64,000 bases of DNA, taken from contig JAIFAC010000304.1 of assembly GCA_026545765.1 (NCBI GenBank), forward strand, positions 62,001 to 126,000, written 5' to 3'. The position numbers were made by a program, and so were the translations under genes. Shown here one piece after another: positions 1 through 12,282 of this stretch. This DNA is from Plantago major. Taxonomy: Eukaryota > Streptophyta > Magnoliopsida > Lamiales > Plantaginaceae. Each line of letters opens with the position of its first letter. The first letter of the stretch is position 1. Below the pieces are notes generated by a model. The model was not told the origin of the DNA and did no database searches. It saw nothing but the letters and a program-made list of their open reading frames with translations.

Positions 1-724
1 CAATTACGCATCAACACGTGGCGAATATCAACAGTTATAGTGGGCCTGGGCCGTTATTGGTCCTAGAAAACCCATTTTGCCGAACAATAAAGGCCCACCA
101 CATAAAACACCCTGAAAAATCGTCCGATTCGGACGAGATTACACAAAATCCCTTTCTCCCGGCGAGTTAAAGGTGTGAAGTAAAAACCATTTTGGAAACT
201 TACTTCGGATCTAACGATCTATCAGAACAAAGCGAAAATATCCAGGGACGGACGGATTACTTCTTGTTGAGACGGATACGTTGACTAGTCCGACACTATC
301 AACTTCCACGAATAACACTTGAGTATCTGACCTTTTAATCCGGATCACATGATTGAGTTTTCTGTTTAATTGATATAGTGTTACGGAAGTCCGACACTCC
401 TATCTATATCGTGAACGATCCGATCCTACGTCCGATGCATACTATCGGTGGTTTGCCACTATAGCAATACTTGTTTGTTTTTCAGACGAATAAAACAACG
501 CGTTATAAGCATCAACGAGTGAAGCAATACGGTTGTTAAAACACAAAAACGATCAATAGAGAGCTTCCATATACTGCAGAGCTATCAAAAGGAAACAAGT
601 TAAAAAGTCACATTCTCGTGTGACCTGTCCGAAAATCACTTCGGACACAAAAAACAAATATTCACATCCCTTCGGATGGCCAAAAGATTACCCTAATAGT
701 TAACTGTTCAGAGATCTTTACACT
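1..724. other. Non-coding flank of a gypsy-type fossil
   Basis: No convincing gene is seen here. The stretch lies downstream of the minus-strand transposon-protein fossil and has the same flavour, with many TCCG/CGGA words. It is probably part of the same old element. I could not match it to the other side (3712-4423), so no LTR pair is claimed. Confidence 0.4.
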
Positions 725-3711
725 TTATCTACGGGGCATACCCCGGACTTCCTCACTGATCACTCTGAGTGCCACTTGGTGATTCTGGGCTCTTCTTGTT
801 GCCTCTTTATCTTCACTCCTCACCCTGCGCTCCCGAAATTCATTGTGCAGATTGTAGTCCGGGGGAAAACCCACAACACGGGCCGGAAAGGCAAACCACC
901 TCTCATGAAAAGTTCTGTAACAGTTCCACGGAGTGAACGAGACTTTCTTCAGGCATTCCGACACAAAGGCAGGGAGGTACGGACCGCCATGGTTGAGCGT
1001 ATAGTCGTCCTCTCCCTCCGTAACAATCTCAGCAAACTCACAGCCCTTTGAGCTCTTCATCATTCACTCCGCCATAAACACACTTGGTGCCATCGGAGTT
1101 CTTGCCGAATTCAATGCCAAGCTTCAGATGGTCAAACTCCTTCCGGAGCACCTTCTTGTTTATCAGTTGTCCGAGGCAGGCAGAAAACCCATCCAAGCGA
1201 GCCTTGTCATAGAATAGTTCCTTATCAAACCGGCCCGAAGGCAAAGCATGATACTCCCTAACTATGTTTACCCTGGCATTGACTAGCTCCTGCACAAGCT
1301 TCTCCTTGAAAGAGAGAATTCGGCCAAAGATCTTCGAAATGAACTCCTCCCTATCCTTGCCAAGCAACTTGAGCTCCACTATCTCAGCATCCGCCTTGGT
1401 CTTAGCAGCTTCGGAGAGCCTCAGTTGCTCCTCCAGCTTTCGGATCTTGACCAAATCCTGCTCCTTTTGCTGCTCCGCTACTTGTAGACGAGCTTCAATA
1501 TCAGCATAGGAGGCAGCTCTACTCTTTTCCTCTCGGAGAATGAATCCCATCTGCGATAACAAGTCCGACGCTACAATTATTTCAAAAGGAACACTCACGA
1601 AAGAGATAACGAGGGAATTACAATTGCATACCTTCCAGTGTGCCTCCTCAACTTATGTCATCCGCTCGAAGGACGACATTGCCTGTACCCGAGCCTCTTC
1701 CAAGTCATACCAATGCTTGTCATTGTTCCTTCTCTTTGGTGGCGGCGCAAGCACCAACTCGGATGGCCTCTTTCTTGAGCCTTCAGGAGTTTCTTGCACA
1801 GTCAGGGATCCAGACACAATTGTTGGAGTCCTTTGCACGACCTGAGTTCCGGACGTAATTGTTGAAGTCCCTTTCACAACCTGAGATCGATCCAGACGCA
1901 ATGGTTGGAACTTCTTGCACCACCCGAGATCCGGAGCCACTCGCTTTCACAGTTTTCTTTTTTTATTTCTTGGTGGACTTCTTCATGCCCTCATCCGGGA
2001 CAGCCAACTTAATCGATCAGAGACCCGCAGCAATGTGAACTTCTTCTTGCACTTGGAAGAGTGCAGCGTTCTTGGGATCATACTGAGGCAGACTAGGAGA
2101 AGTGCAGATGATAGCAGCACGGAGCCCTACCTCCACTTGTGTTTGTTGCACCTCGTTCTGTGCTTGCTTCTTCTCACGAAGGCTAGACATGGTATATTCA
2201 AACCAATAATCTACGGGCCACAAAAAGATGACAGATATTAATACGGATTACTTAGCATATATGACATTCGGAAAGAGGGCACACATTTACGTATAAAGGG
2301 AAGTCCTTTACCAAAATCGGGTTTCTCCTTACAAAAAAATTCGCCTGATAGGCCACTAAGGAAGGGAAGTGGTTGGCAAATCAACCCATGGAATGGATAC
2401 CGTTCACCCTTGTGAAACGCCTTCATCCATTCCAACACCTCATCTACTCTCGGATCCTGGATATTCGTCGGACGGAACTTTAAGGGCAGATTCCATTTCT
2501 CCCTTTCCTCTTCAACATGTCTGGGCTTCAAAGCCATACGGACAAAGAAGAACCTTTCCCACCACTTAATACCAAGTGATGAAATAGGATCATCAAAGAA
2601 CGTATAGTTCTGTCGGACCACAAAGGTATAAAAAAATTGATTGCCTTGGTGAAAGATGCATCGGAAGAGATGATTGAAATTTTCGAAGTTCACCTCTATT
2701 CCAAGCTTCTTACACATCACTCCGAAGCAAATCAAGTTACCCAACGAGTTCGGGATCACTTGTCTTGGACCAATATTCAACTTCACAAAAATCTCGCTAA
2801 AACTTATGCCATGGAAGTCGCCACCCGCATTGCCAAGCTGCCTCATGCACACAAATATAACCCACATGAGGGTTATAGAAAGCATGCCCCACAGCAGGAA
2901 TCAAAATCTCCATCGACTCCGGAATCTCATATCTCCGTCGGAGCTCGGAAATATCATCTGCAACAACTTTAGATGGGCAGATTGCCAGAAACCCATCAGT
3001 GTTCAACTCCCCATCCGAATTAGGACATGTCAACTCCGTAGGGTCAGGAAAACTTTACCTTCGCCGATCTCCGCCTTTGATTTTTTAGGCACCACTCCTT
3101 CAGTTGGGATTGGAGCAACTCTTTTCTTTGAACCACCATGGTGCTTCGGGTTAGAAGGTCCAACTTCATCCACAGATGCGATGGTAGCACTCGAACTCGC
3201 CATTCCCCCGAAACCCACCCCTCTGAGTGGGACATTTGGAAGTTCATCAACTTCCTCATCACCATCTTTGGACCGCTGAACATTCTCTACAACGTCAAGG
3301 GACGGATCAACATCCTCTATCTGAGGAGCCTGTGGATCCGAAATAAAAGCAGGTAAGTTTAGCCCAATTCGGGGGGGGGGGGGGGTGTTATAAGCCAAAC
3401 CTCGAATAAGAATGCGAAGAGGTACCGGAAGCTCTCCATCATTACCTCCTTCTCTAGCATCCGTCTCCACAATTTCCATTAGGATACCTCCGGTTCAACT
3501 AGTGGTCTCTCTGCAACACGGACAGACTCACGCGGCTCTGCATCCGATTCTCCATCAATATCAACATGCTCATCCAGAAAATCCAAGGCGGTATCAAGTT
3601 CCCGTTGCATTTCGACACTTGAGGTCTCCGATTCAGACTCGGATCCGGATTTATACTCCTCATTTGCGGAACGATTCTGACTATCGCTCTCGGACATCCT
3701 AGGGCAATAGG
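725..3711 (-). mobile_element. Fossil of a putative gypsy-type transposon protein gene
   Basis: Minus-strand coding remains matching the plant family annotated as 'putative gypsy type transposon' (PF04195-like). The diagnostic part is near 2797-3033, with the motif LRRRYEIPESMEI followed by a W-rich stretch, and continues through 2238-2885. The family's usual order is then visible: an acidic Ser/Glu-rich N-terminal part (3479-3711), the conserved globular domain, a basic low-complexity linker near 1653-1940 with internally repeated Thr/Val-rich phrases and a KRPSE stretch, and a Gln/Glu/Lys-rich coiled coil (1038-1598). These proteins are carried by non-autonomous LTR-type elements; their function is unknown. 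It is broken in several places. No flanking LTR pair, RT or integrase was found, so its limits are approximate. Confidence 0.6.
3371..3385. repeat. Poly-G run (15 bases)
   Basis: An uninterrupted run of G inside the gypsy-type fossil. Run length in such tracts is often uncertain in assemblies. Confidence 0.9.
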
Positions 3712-4418
3712 AAAGGAAGCAACTTAGACTCCGGATTGTTGATTGTCCGAGAGTTAATTTAAGTATCTTATTAGGGCAACAACAGTCATTCAAGACACAG
3801 TCCGACTCAATGGGAACGAGTAGCAAGCGATATAAACACAAGAAGCCATCTCCCTACCTACAGGGTCATATGGTCCGAACCAACAAATCCACAGGCAGAG
3901 TCTACTTTCAAGCTACGGATTCATTTTACTCTGGGTAAATTCTGATTTACTACATTCCACTACTTATGTCCTCTACAGTTCAAGTTACAGGTCAAAAACC
4001 AATCCAAGTCCAACTACTTACCAGAACAGCATAAATAACAAGTACGAAAAGAAGTAAAGAGCAATATACAAAGGACAAGGAACAAGTATGCTTTTGGTTG
4101 TGCATTTGAGATGGTGTAGGTGAAGGCTTCACTGTGGACACTAATTTTCTGTATTTTATTCTTTTTCCTACATGAGTTATATGCTATAGCCTACAGCATG
4201 CAAAAACATGTGTAGAAGATTCATTATGCAGACAATATCTATAACTGTTATGTGCTGCAATCTACTAGAATTTGAAACCAAGTATATTATTTTCTCTCTC
4301 AACATGTTTTGGCCCAAGTCCCGAGCAATATTTCACAATATAATACTTTATTTCAAGTTTCTCTGTCTCCTTTTTGCTGTATTTTTTCAATTTGTCTATC
4401 AAATTAAATTCTTTTTAT
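3712..4418. other. Spacer without recognisable gene
   Basis: AT-rich towards 4423. Short open frames only, none resembling a known protein. It lies between the gypsy-type fossil and the solo LTR. Confidence 0.5.
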
Positions 4419-4423
4419 CCAAG

Positions 4424-5617
4424 TGATGAGTCGATATTTTAACGACTCATTTAGTGCCTTTTTTCGTATTTTGTTGTCTTTTAGCCTTTATTTAGTATTT
4501 TTGTTCCGTGTCACATTTGGGTTTTTTGTGTGTTTTTATGCATTTTTATGTGTCGTAGCGTCATTGGCAAGGAAATGGAGGACCAAAGTGCAAAGAAGAC
4601 TTCAAAACCTTCTAGAAGCACCACAAGGCCAAGTTAATGGGCCAATACTCCAAGAGAGGTGACATGGAGGTTGGAAAAGGGAGAGAAAATAGGAGGAAGT
4701 GGGAAAATGGTGATTTTCCCGGGCACAAGGCTCACCGTGGTGAGCTCCTGCAACAAGGAGCCTCACCGCGGTACAATGAAGCAGAAAGGAAGGCAAAAAG
4801 GGGTGGACCGCGGTGAACTGGAACGGGCAAGGTCCCCTCACTGCGGTGAGGTCTATTTTGACAGATTCAACCCACGTTTTTCTGGCAGTTTTTCACATGA
4901 TTTCTAGTTTCTTCTTCCTTGGTCTATAAATAGGACCTTTGTATCAGTTATTAGGACATATCTTCAATACTTCTACTTTCATATTTTCAATTCCAAGCAT
5001 TGTAAACACTTAGAGATTTCAATCTCTCTTTTAATTCGAAGAAGTATTATTGATCTTTCTGACGATCGCAGAGACCAATAGGCGCCCAGGTATTCAATAG
5101 TACGAGTTAGGTGGATTCTTTTAATAACTTGTATTGTGACATATTGTTATCTGGTCGTTGAACGCATGCTTGATCGTTGTGAACTTGCATCAGTCTTTAC
5201 CTCTAATTAGTATATATCAGGATGAGGGCATAGCTACTGACAAGCTTTTTGCCGTAACTCATACGTTCTTATAATCTGTATCTGGTTCGATTTTTCAATA
5301 GCAAAGTTGTTGCATTCATGGCAAAGGTACCATTAGCTATATCACACAAGACTTTTGAAAGATCAGCTTGCTTCGTTTTAATTGTAGAAATTGCATGATC
5401 TAGGTATTACCTTGTCTTGTAATTGTAATTTTTTGTAGGGTTTTGAAGTATCAACCTTACCCACACTATCTGTTTAGAACTCACACCTCGAACCTACACC
5501 TTATAACTAGCTTAATCAATTCCTCGAGAGAACGACCTTGTGGTTTAAGCCTTGTTGTACTACGACAACCGCTTTACTACTTGTGTTATTTTACAAGTAT
5601 TAATTTTGAGCGCATCA
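4424..5617 (+). mobile_element. Solo LTR (Athila/Tat-like) with perfect target duplication
   Basis: A 1194-bp sequence with ends TGATG...CATCA, the terminal style of Athila/Tat-type elements. It is flanked by the identical 5-bp duplication CCAAG (4419-4423 and 5618-5622). A TATA-like box (TATAAATAG near 4925) sits where an LTR promoter would be. There is no internal domain and no second LTR, so this is the product of recombination between two LTRs. The exact duplication suggests a moderate age. Family assignment is by terminal style only. Confidence 0.85.
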
Positions 5618-5622
5618 CCAAG

Positions 5623-6072
5623 TCAAATATCCAGTAATGTTGCTAAAGGGCCATAGATTAGGCCATATTGCAGCATCATCAACCCGCATACATCAACTCC
5701 CAGTATTGGTTTGTTGTTTTATAGTATTTGAGTTGGAAAACCTGAAAATTTTAGAGCAAACGATGATGTGTGTGAACTGACATTCATGCTTCAATCAAAA
5801 GTGTCATATTTTACAAAACATGGTGTTTACATAAATATTAGACCCATCAAAATACTCTTGATTTGTGTGATTGTAGGAGAAAGAATTGGAAAGGAGGTAA
5901 AACATACTTTCATGGGGCCTTCTGCTTACTGGCAATGAATCACTTTTCATATTCTGATTACTCTTTTAGTTGGTCTTCAAGTGGTCTTCTGCTACTTCAT
6001 TTCATGTACTTGTCTTATATATTGTTGTGGTTAATGCATGACACACCCACTGAATTTGTTGGGAAAGTTCTT
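5623..6072. other. Spacer between solo LTR and MULE
   Basis: No gene recognised. I looked here for the missing 5' exons of the WSS1-like gene found beyond the MULE and did not find them. Confidence 0.5.
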
Positions 6073-6080
6073 GAGAAATT

Positions 6081-7768
6081 TGTTAGGAATTTTGTTAGAT
6101 ATTTTGTAAAGAATATCTGTTTAGTTTTGATCAGCAACATGATGACTTATCTTAGTCTCAGAAAGGTGATTAGTACTCTTGGTTCACTTGAACATTGTAA
6201 AAGAGGAAACCCACTAAGTATGATAGTCTAGCTAATCTTGTATAGGATGTTAGGTCTCAAAATGTAATTTTTATTTTATGAAGAGAAGACCAAGAAGAAG
6301 ACATCCAAGCAGAAAATTCAACGACATTGAAGACTTGAAGAAAACTGCACAAGATTACTGAATCTGTTGTTCAGATATCTTAGCCAGATATCTTGAAGAC
6401 ACGAATAGTTTCTAAACAAACTGTGTCACAAGAGACATCTGAGAAATAAGAAACATATCTGAAAACAAGGAAAGTGTCCACAGATATCTATTCTCAGATA
6501 CCTTGAGCTTTAACCACGTTTCTGAAAAAGAAATGTATATTGCAAACAAAGTTGTTTCAATAAATACAAGTGGTATCTGAAGATTGAAGATAAGGACGTG
6601 CAAAGAATCAGATAACACTAGTCTCTCGATATAAAGCACGCCTGCTGACACTACAGACAAAAGTATAGTACAATGCATTTAATGCACGGACAGAGATGTC
6701 TCAATAAAAGCAACGCAACTTCGAGAAGAAGACAAAACTCACATAAAGATTATACACGATATCGATAGTTTGAATTTGAGCCTAACGGATACTATTCAAA
6801 CGGCACTCAAATTCATCTATAAATATCAACACTTAGACTGCTTGAGAAGACACACAGAACCTTAGACACACCTTGAACTGCATACAAACGCTGAACGTCT
6901 TACTCTCTCAGAGCAACTTACTTACTCACAAAGCTTTCAAGTACCAAAGCTTTTGATCTTGAGTAACACTGAAGTTCTAAGTGTCCTGATCCTAAACAAG
7001 CAAAGCTATCTGTGAAGGAGTTGAATCAAAAGATCAACTATCTGAGATTCATTCTCTTGAATAGATATCATAAGACATGGGTCAGTAAAATCGAACAAGA
7101 TACCATACGCTATAAAGTGTATTAAGTAACTTGATTCACAGAGCTATCTGATTAACTGAAAAGTTATTAAGAAGCTCATCTGACAACTCAAACTAAAAAC
7201 CAACACCATAACTGGCGTGGAGTACAGGAAGTACTTAGTTTGAAAAATCAGGGAATAACTCCAAGGTTACCGGAGTATAGGAAGTACTTGATTTGGGAAA
7301 CTAAGGAATAACTGCAAGGTTATTGAGTATAGGAAGTACTTAGTTTGGGAAGCTAGGGAATAACTCAAAGGTTTCGAAAGTGTGAAGTACTTGGTCAGAA
7401 ACTGGGAACAACTCAGGGGGGAACATTTGGTCAGAACCAATTGTTTAAGAATCTTAGAATAGGATTATTGTAAGGAGAACTCAATTATCTGTTCTAGTGA
7501 ATTCTAGGTCTCTAATGCACTAAAGTGGATTAGTTGGAGGATTACGCCACCTCCGTAAACCACTATACTTGCTGTTATTTACCTTTCTCAGATTTGCATT
7601 TCAAAGAACACACACACACATATTAACTGTTTCTGCACTTATCTTTATTAAGTCTTCCGCACTCTGATTCTAAGTATCAGATATCTGAGAAATAGTTGTT
7701 ATCAACAAAAGTTTTTAAAAGACTATTCACCCCCGCCTCTAGTCTTTTTACTCGTTATCCGACCAATG
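6081..7768 (+). mobile_element. Solo LTR of the SIRE-like Copia family, inside the MULE left end
   Basis: It is collinear with the LTRs at 15502-17171 and 29497-31145: TGTTAG start, the shared block with TCAGAAAGGTGATTAGTACT, and the end with CTCTAGTCTTTTTAC and a GACCAA terminus. It splits the MULE terminal repeat between GAGAAATT (6073-6080) and GCACTTTTGG (7774 on). Flanking AAATT (6076-6080) and TAATT (7769-7773) are a nearly perfect 5-bp duplication. No internal domain remains. The first few hundred bases are almost identical to the full-length element's LTRs, so it belongs to the same recent wave. Confidence 0.85.
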
Positions 7769-7773
7769 TAATT

Positions 7774-7859
7774 GCACTTTTGGTCCTCTAACGCGACACC
7801 CTCTTCGATATTGGTCCTACGAAATGACGAATTAGCAAAGTTGGTCCTAACCGTATAAA
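7774..7859 (+). repeat. MULE left terminal inverted repeat (main part)
   Basis: Inverted match to 32922-33016, with GCACTTTTGGTCCTCTAAC, GACACCCTCTTCGAT, GGTCCTACGAAATG and ACCGTATAAA in the same order. The outermost 8 bases lie at 6073-6080, beyond the inserted solo LTR. Confidence 0.88.
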
Positions 7860-8160
7860 GCTCATGAATTTATACGGTATAGGCCATGTGGCTGCCAACT
7901 AACAAGAAACACACGCCAAACACAAGTCTCCACACGCCAACAACCTTAACAAAACAAAAGCCAAGTTTCCTATTATGAAACATCAGAGAAAACAAAAAAC
8001 AGACGGATAAAGGAAGAACTTTTGGCGCCACAATCTTCTCTTTACCCTAGTAAATGCGGCTGCCTCCATATTTAATCCGAAACAAGCATTTACTGCTTCT
8101 CTTCTTCTCAAAAAACGACCAATTAATGCTTCATTAAACTACCAAATCTTTGTCTCATCA

Positions 8161-8870
8161 TGTCGAAAAGACCTTTGGAAGAGTTGTATATGCCAGCCCT
8201 ACATATGGTAAGCTCAAACTTTGTTCTCATGCATAATTCTACTGTAAAGTTGATATCTTGAAGTGTTTTTATGTTATAAATATGAAGATGCTCTGTTTGT
8301 TGCTCTGTTTCTGTTAGTTTTTGTTTAAGTGATACAGATTTTGATTTTATGTGTATATGTTTGCGTAGATTCGAAATCCTCTGATATTACAGTGGTTGTG
8401 CATTATGGTGGTTCTTTTTTCACCGATCCTATCAGTAGAAAAGAAAAGTACTTGAGTGGTAAGATGATGAAGTTTGATTATGTGGACTATCAAGAACTGA
8501 ACATGGTTAAATTCCATGCATTTGCTGATCTATGCAATGTAGCAGGTGTAAGAAAGTTCTACAGGTTTGGCACATATGGATTCTCACCTATTAAACGTGA
8601 CTTTGAGGTGTTTAATTTGTGTGTCTTCAGTTAACAGTAGGGAATTATCTTTCTTTGTGGAAGGGGAAATGGTTGAATTTGTAGAAGTTGATGATGTGAC
8701 TGGTTTGGAAGATGGAAACCCTAGTAAATCCCACAAGGAGAAAGAGAAAGACAAAGAGGCTAAGAGTAAGGCAAAACTAGCAGAGAAAATTGAGAGGGCA
8801 AAGAGAGAGCCTGAGAAGAAAAAGAGTATTCTTGAAGAGTCTGATTCTGATGATGAAAGTGATTGGGAAT
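8161..8870 (+). pseudogene. MULE transposase, N-terminal exons (PB1-like domain and acidic linker)
   Basis: Start chosen at ATG 8161: a short exon (MSKRPLEELYMPALHM) followed by a GTAAGC donor at 8209. The next exon opens after TGCGTAG near 8369. It encodes the domain usual at the N terminus of plant MULE proteins (ITVVVHYGGSFF, then FDYVDYQEL), comparable to the PB1-like domain of these families. After about residue 95 the frame shifts by one and continues as a Lys/Glu-rich stretch ending in DSDDESDW. Such charged linkers precede the DNA-binding domain in the family. The gene is cut at 8870 by an LTR element and resumes at 15119. It cannot make transposase as it stands. The first intron is inferred from splice signals only. 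Confidence 0.65.
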
Positions 8871-10334
8871 TGATGTGTCAAAATCAAAGTTTTTATATTT
8901 GTTTAAGAGCCAAGAGTTAATCCTCAACACTACGAAAACCTGTAGTGTAGTGGAGTTAACCCCGAGGTCGGTCTCGAATGACTTAACTACGCTGAGTCTT
9001 GTTTACGAATAAAAGTAACAATATGAAAAGCAGTAAAAGTTGGTTTGCCTCACAAGTAGATAATAGACTAAAGTGAATAACTACTTGCAACTACTAGAAA
9101 CCGATTTGATAGTAATGAGATTGAAATATGAGTGGGGAAAATTATGGAGTCGTAACGTCAACAAGCTAGCTAGCAGGATATATGCGATTCACGGGATTGA
9201 CTACGCAAGTTGTCACATACTTGAGTTCAAAACGAATAGCACTAGTGGAGGCGTCAATTCCGCTAGGCTACAATCAATCTAGCTAATCCTACTATTACTG
9301 TTTGCAACTAACTATTAGATTGAAGAAAGACGAAAAGCATTTGGGTGTATTGATTAAATGCTTAATCTAACAGTGATATTGACGGATTGCGCATCAAACG
9401 TAATAGCAAGATATGCGATTAATCTAAAAAGCACAAGTAATTGAATCCCGATGCACTTCGAATCACATAAACCCTAGCTAGCATGCATTGAATCAGTCAC
9501 CACCCCATAATCGGGGTGTTTAGCTACTCATGATAAGCGAAAGCACAATCATACTAGTAATAAACATAATCTCAAGCACAAAACAAAACAAAGATTCGAG
9601 AGGATTGATACAATTTTACCCTTCTTTGTCACAAACCCAAGGTAGAAATTGAAGAACGAAAACGAATCGATGCAAAAGCTGTGTAGATAATCTCCCAACC
9701 AACGTCAATCTTCGAATTACAAGGAAAAACGGTTCAATTACCTCGAAATCGGGTAATTGCCTTGAAAACTAGGTCTAGCTCTAGAGCAACGTATTGTTCT
9801 TCACAATAGAATTGATATGAAAAAGTAAAATCTCGATGTTTTCTAATACAAGGAAAAGAAAACGAAGTCTGAAACGAATTAGGAAACGAATCGCAAAAGA
9901 ATCAGAGAAATGAAAATCAAGGCCGATGGTTAATCAAGGCCGACAAGGTTAATCAAGGCCGCTAGCCTCCAAATCGCATCGCCATTTTCTCATGAAATAG
10001 AAAGTTTCATGACGCTAGTTTGATAATCAAGGCCCCAGCTTCTTCTGGATTGACTGTTTTGCCCTTCGACGCCTTTTTGACTCCAGTTCTCGATATTTTG
10101 GCCTTCCCGCTCCACTTCTAGCATCCATAAGAGGCATTGAAACTCCAAATCTTGTAGATGCATATAAAATACACCATTTTGCCTTCCATTAGTGCAGTTT
10201 AGCCAAATATTTACAAAACATACAAAGAACAAAATAAGTAAAAATACTCTAGGAAAACTAAATAAAACTATACTCAAGGATGGCAAAAAGACGGTAAAAA
10301 AGACCAAATGAGACGGTATAAAACCGGCTCATCA
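8871..10334 (-). repeat. 3' LTR of the gag-only element
   Basis: Nearly collinear with 13693-15118. Read on the minus strand it begins TGATGAGCC and ends GACACATCA. Confidence 0.85.
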
Positions 10335-10350
10335 AACTCCCCAAACCGAA
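10335..10350 (-). other. Polypurine tract of the gag-only element
   Basis: On the minus strand the sequence GGTTTGGGGAGTT directly abuts TGATGAGCC, the LTR start. A purine-rich tract just before a downstream LTR is the plus-strand primer site. The neighbouring phrase CTTGAGGACAAGCAAGG is common before the 3' LTR in Athila/Tat-type elements. Confidence 0.7.
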
Positions 10351-12282
10351 CCCTTGCTTGTCCTCAAGCAACAGACTCTCTAAAAAAAACTAGAAAAAAC
10401 AAAAAACACATAGACACAAAATAAAGTCTAGCTCCCAAGCTACCGAGTCTACGATTGCAAGTAACAATCCCATGAAATGCAGAAGCTTTGACATCACACT
10501 GACATTCACAGAATAACATATACAAGTTCAAAAAGTTCATTTCCAAAGTAAATAGAACTTAAGTCTAAAACGGCAGTCCCTCACAAGTGGATCCTATGCA
10601 TATATTCTCTCACTCTCCTGGAAGTGTCCAGTAGAGGCAATCACTCAAGAATATAAAGAGGTAAGGAAGGTGACTTGCGTCACAAAGATGCCTCAAATAC
10701 CTCATGCAATGTACTCAATCACTTAAGTCGGAATGGACTTTTTATAGCTCTGTAACAATCAGCAGTAGACTCATAAAATGGAAATCGTTCTCTTTTTTCA
10801 ACATATATATATTTTTTCATTTTTTTGCATACTCTTTTTTGCAGTCTTTTATATGACCCATATGCTTATATATTTTTTTTGTCTCAATTTTTTGGTAGTG
10901 TCTGTTTTACCGAAGTCCAAGACTTTTGTGCGTGCTGGTGTACATGCCATCAACCCTCACGGACATATAGCTTTTAAGGGCCACGCCGGTATATAGGTAG
11001 TATCTGAAACGTGCTCAACACGACTAACGGTGGTAACTAGTACCATAGATCCACTCCGAGACTTATTTTATTTTTTATTTTTGAGAGAACGAAAAGCCTG
11101 AACACAGTCTTTATCAATACAAGTAGGACACAAAAACTTCCTCCCCAAACCTGGACTTGGAACGGGGTTTGGCATAAGCAAATAAGAATGTAAAACATGC
11201 CGTTCTTCATACTTAACTTACACAGAGTACACATGAGAATGATGAGGCGCAAACAAGGGAGTTTTCACTTCCCGAATTAAATCACACAGGCGCCGGTATA
11301 ATATTTTTTCATCGGCTAAGGTTTACTCATAGGCTTTTTGGACTACAGAATCAGAACAAACTTTCTATTTACAACAGAAACGAACTTAGCAAACTTAAAC
11401 ACGCAAACTGCTAATAGTCAAGGATCAGTCAAAGCAAAAACATTAAACAGGTTTAGTGCATGCAATAGATGCTCGACTTGGGAGACAGACTTAGACTCAA
11501 CAGTCTGACTGACTGACATACTCAAATAAGAAATACAGAAAGAAACACATCTGAAAACATGCAAGTAAGAAGCCTAAAGCAGATCAAAACTCGAAACACC
11601 CCTCCCCAAACCGAACTCGTTTCACCGAGCAAACGAGTGAAAAGAGAAAAAGTAGAGAGTTGATAAGACAGAGGCTTCCCTGATTGAAGGTTCCCAAGAT
11701 GTGTAGAGGACTGGTGGTGTTCATTTGCGATGGTGGGTACTAGACTTCCCCATGCTCGAATTTCTCTGCCCTTGCACCTACGAATAGATATAAAGGGGTC
11801 CAACATACCCGCAGAATAGTCCTCAGAGATAAAACTTTAGGCAAATAATCAAATGCCTTCACTATCCCGACCTTACCATTCACCTCATAAGTTGTCAGGC
11901 GCCTAACACGCTAATATCCATTCGAGGCGAATAAAATGGCCACCAAGGAGGATTGTATCGGGTCCTTTCCGATCTTCCCGACATCCTTAAGAACAACAAA
12001 ATTGGTGATAATAGCCACCATTCAGTTTAACCGCGATACCCTTTGCCAATCCAACTAGTCTTCTATGTGACCCATCCGCCATTAGGAGTCGAGCTTTCAT
12101 TTCTTCCAAACCTGTGAAGCCACATCCCTTAAACAGACTGTATGGGATTGTATTACATGTAGCTCATGTGTCTAAAGTCGCAATAACTTTTGAATTTTCC
12201 ATCCCAACTATGATGTTAAAGCTCTTCTTACTGAGATGATGCTCCTTCACATTTTATGCTAACTCTTCTTCCTCGGTGCACT
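10351..12282 (-). other. Interior of the gag-only element without recognised domain
   Basis: About 1.9 kb between gag and the polypurine tract. No RT, RNase H or integrase motif is seen on either strand. It probably corresponds to the long untranslated 3' part of Athila/Tat-type elements. Confidence 0.5.

Noticed and set aside
1-4423. An LTR pair around the gypsy-type fossil
   Set aside because: By eye, no long direct repeat joins 1-724 to 3712-4423.
5623-6072. Missing 5' half of the WSS1-like gene on the far side of the MULE
   Set aside because: No HExxH or other WLM-like motif is seen there, so a gene simply split by the MULE is not supported.
5863-6231. A 122-residue open frame on the plus strand
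   Set aside because: It runs from unique sequence across the MULE end into the Copia LTR, so it is a chance frame over a junction.
6412-6678. Minus-strand frames in the LTRs (also near 15946-16146, 29676-30061 and 30394-30651)
   Set aside because: They recur only because the LTR is repeated, and they differ between copies with no protein resemblance.
10778-10996. Small hydrophobic protein frame on the plus strand
   Set aside because: It lies in the non-coding interior of the gag-only element, opposite to the element's direction, in T-rich sequence that gives Phe/Leu runs.
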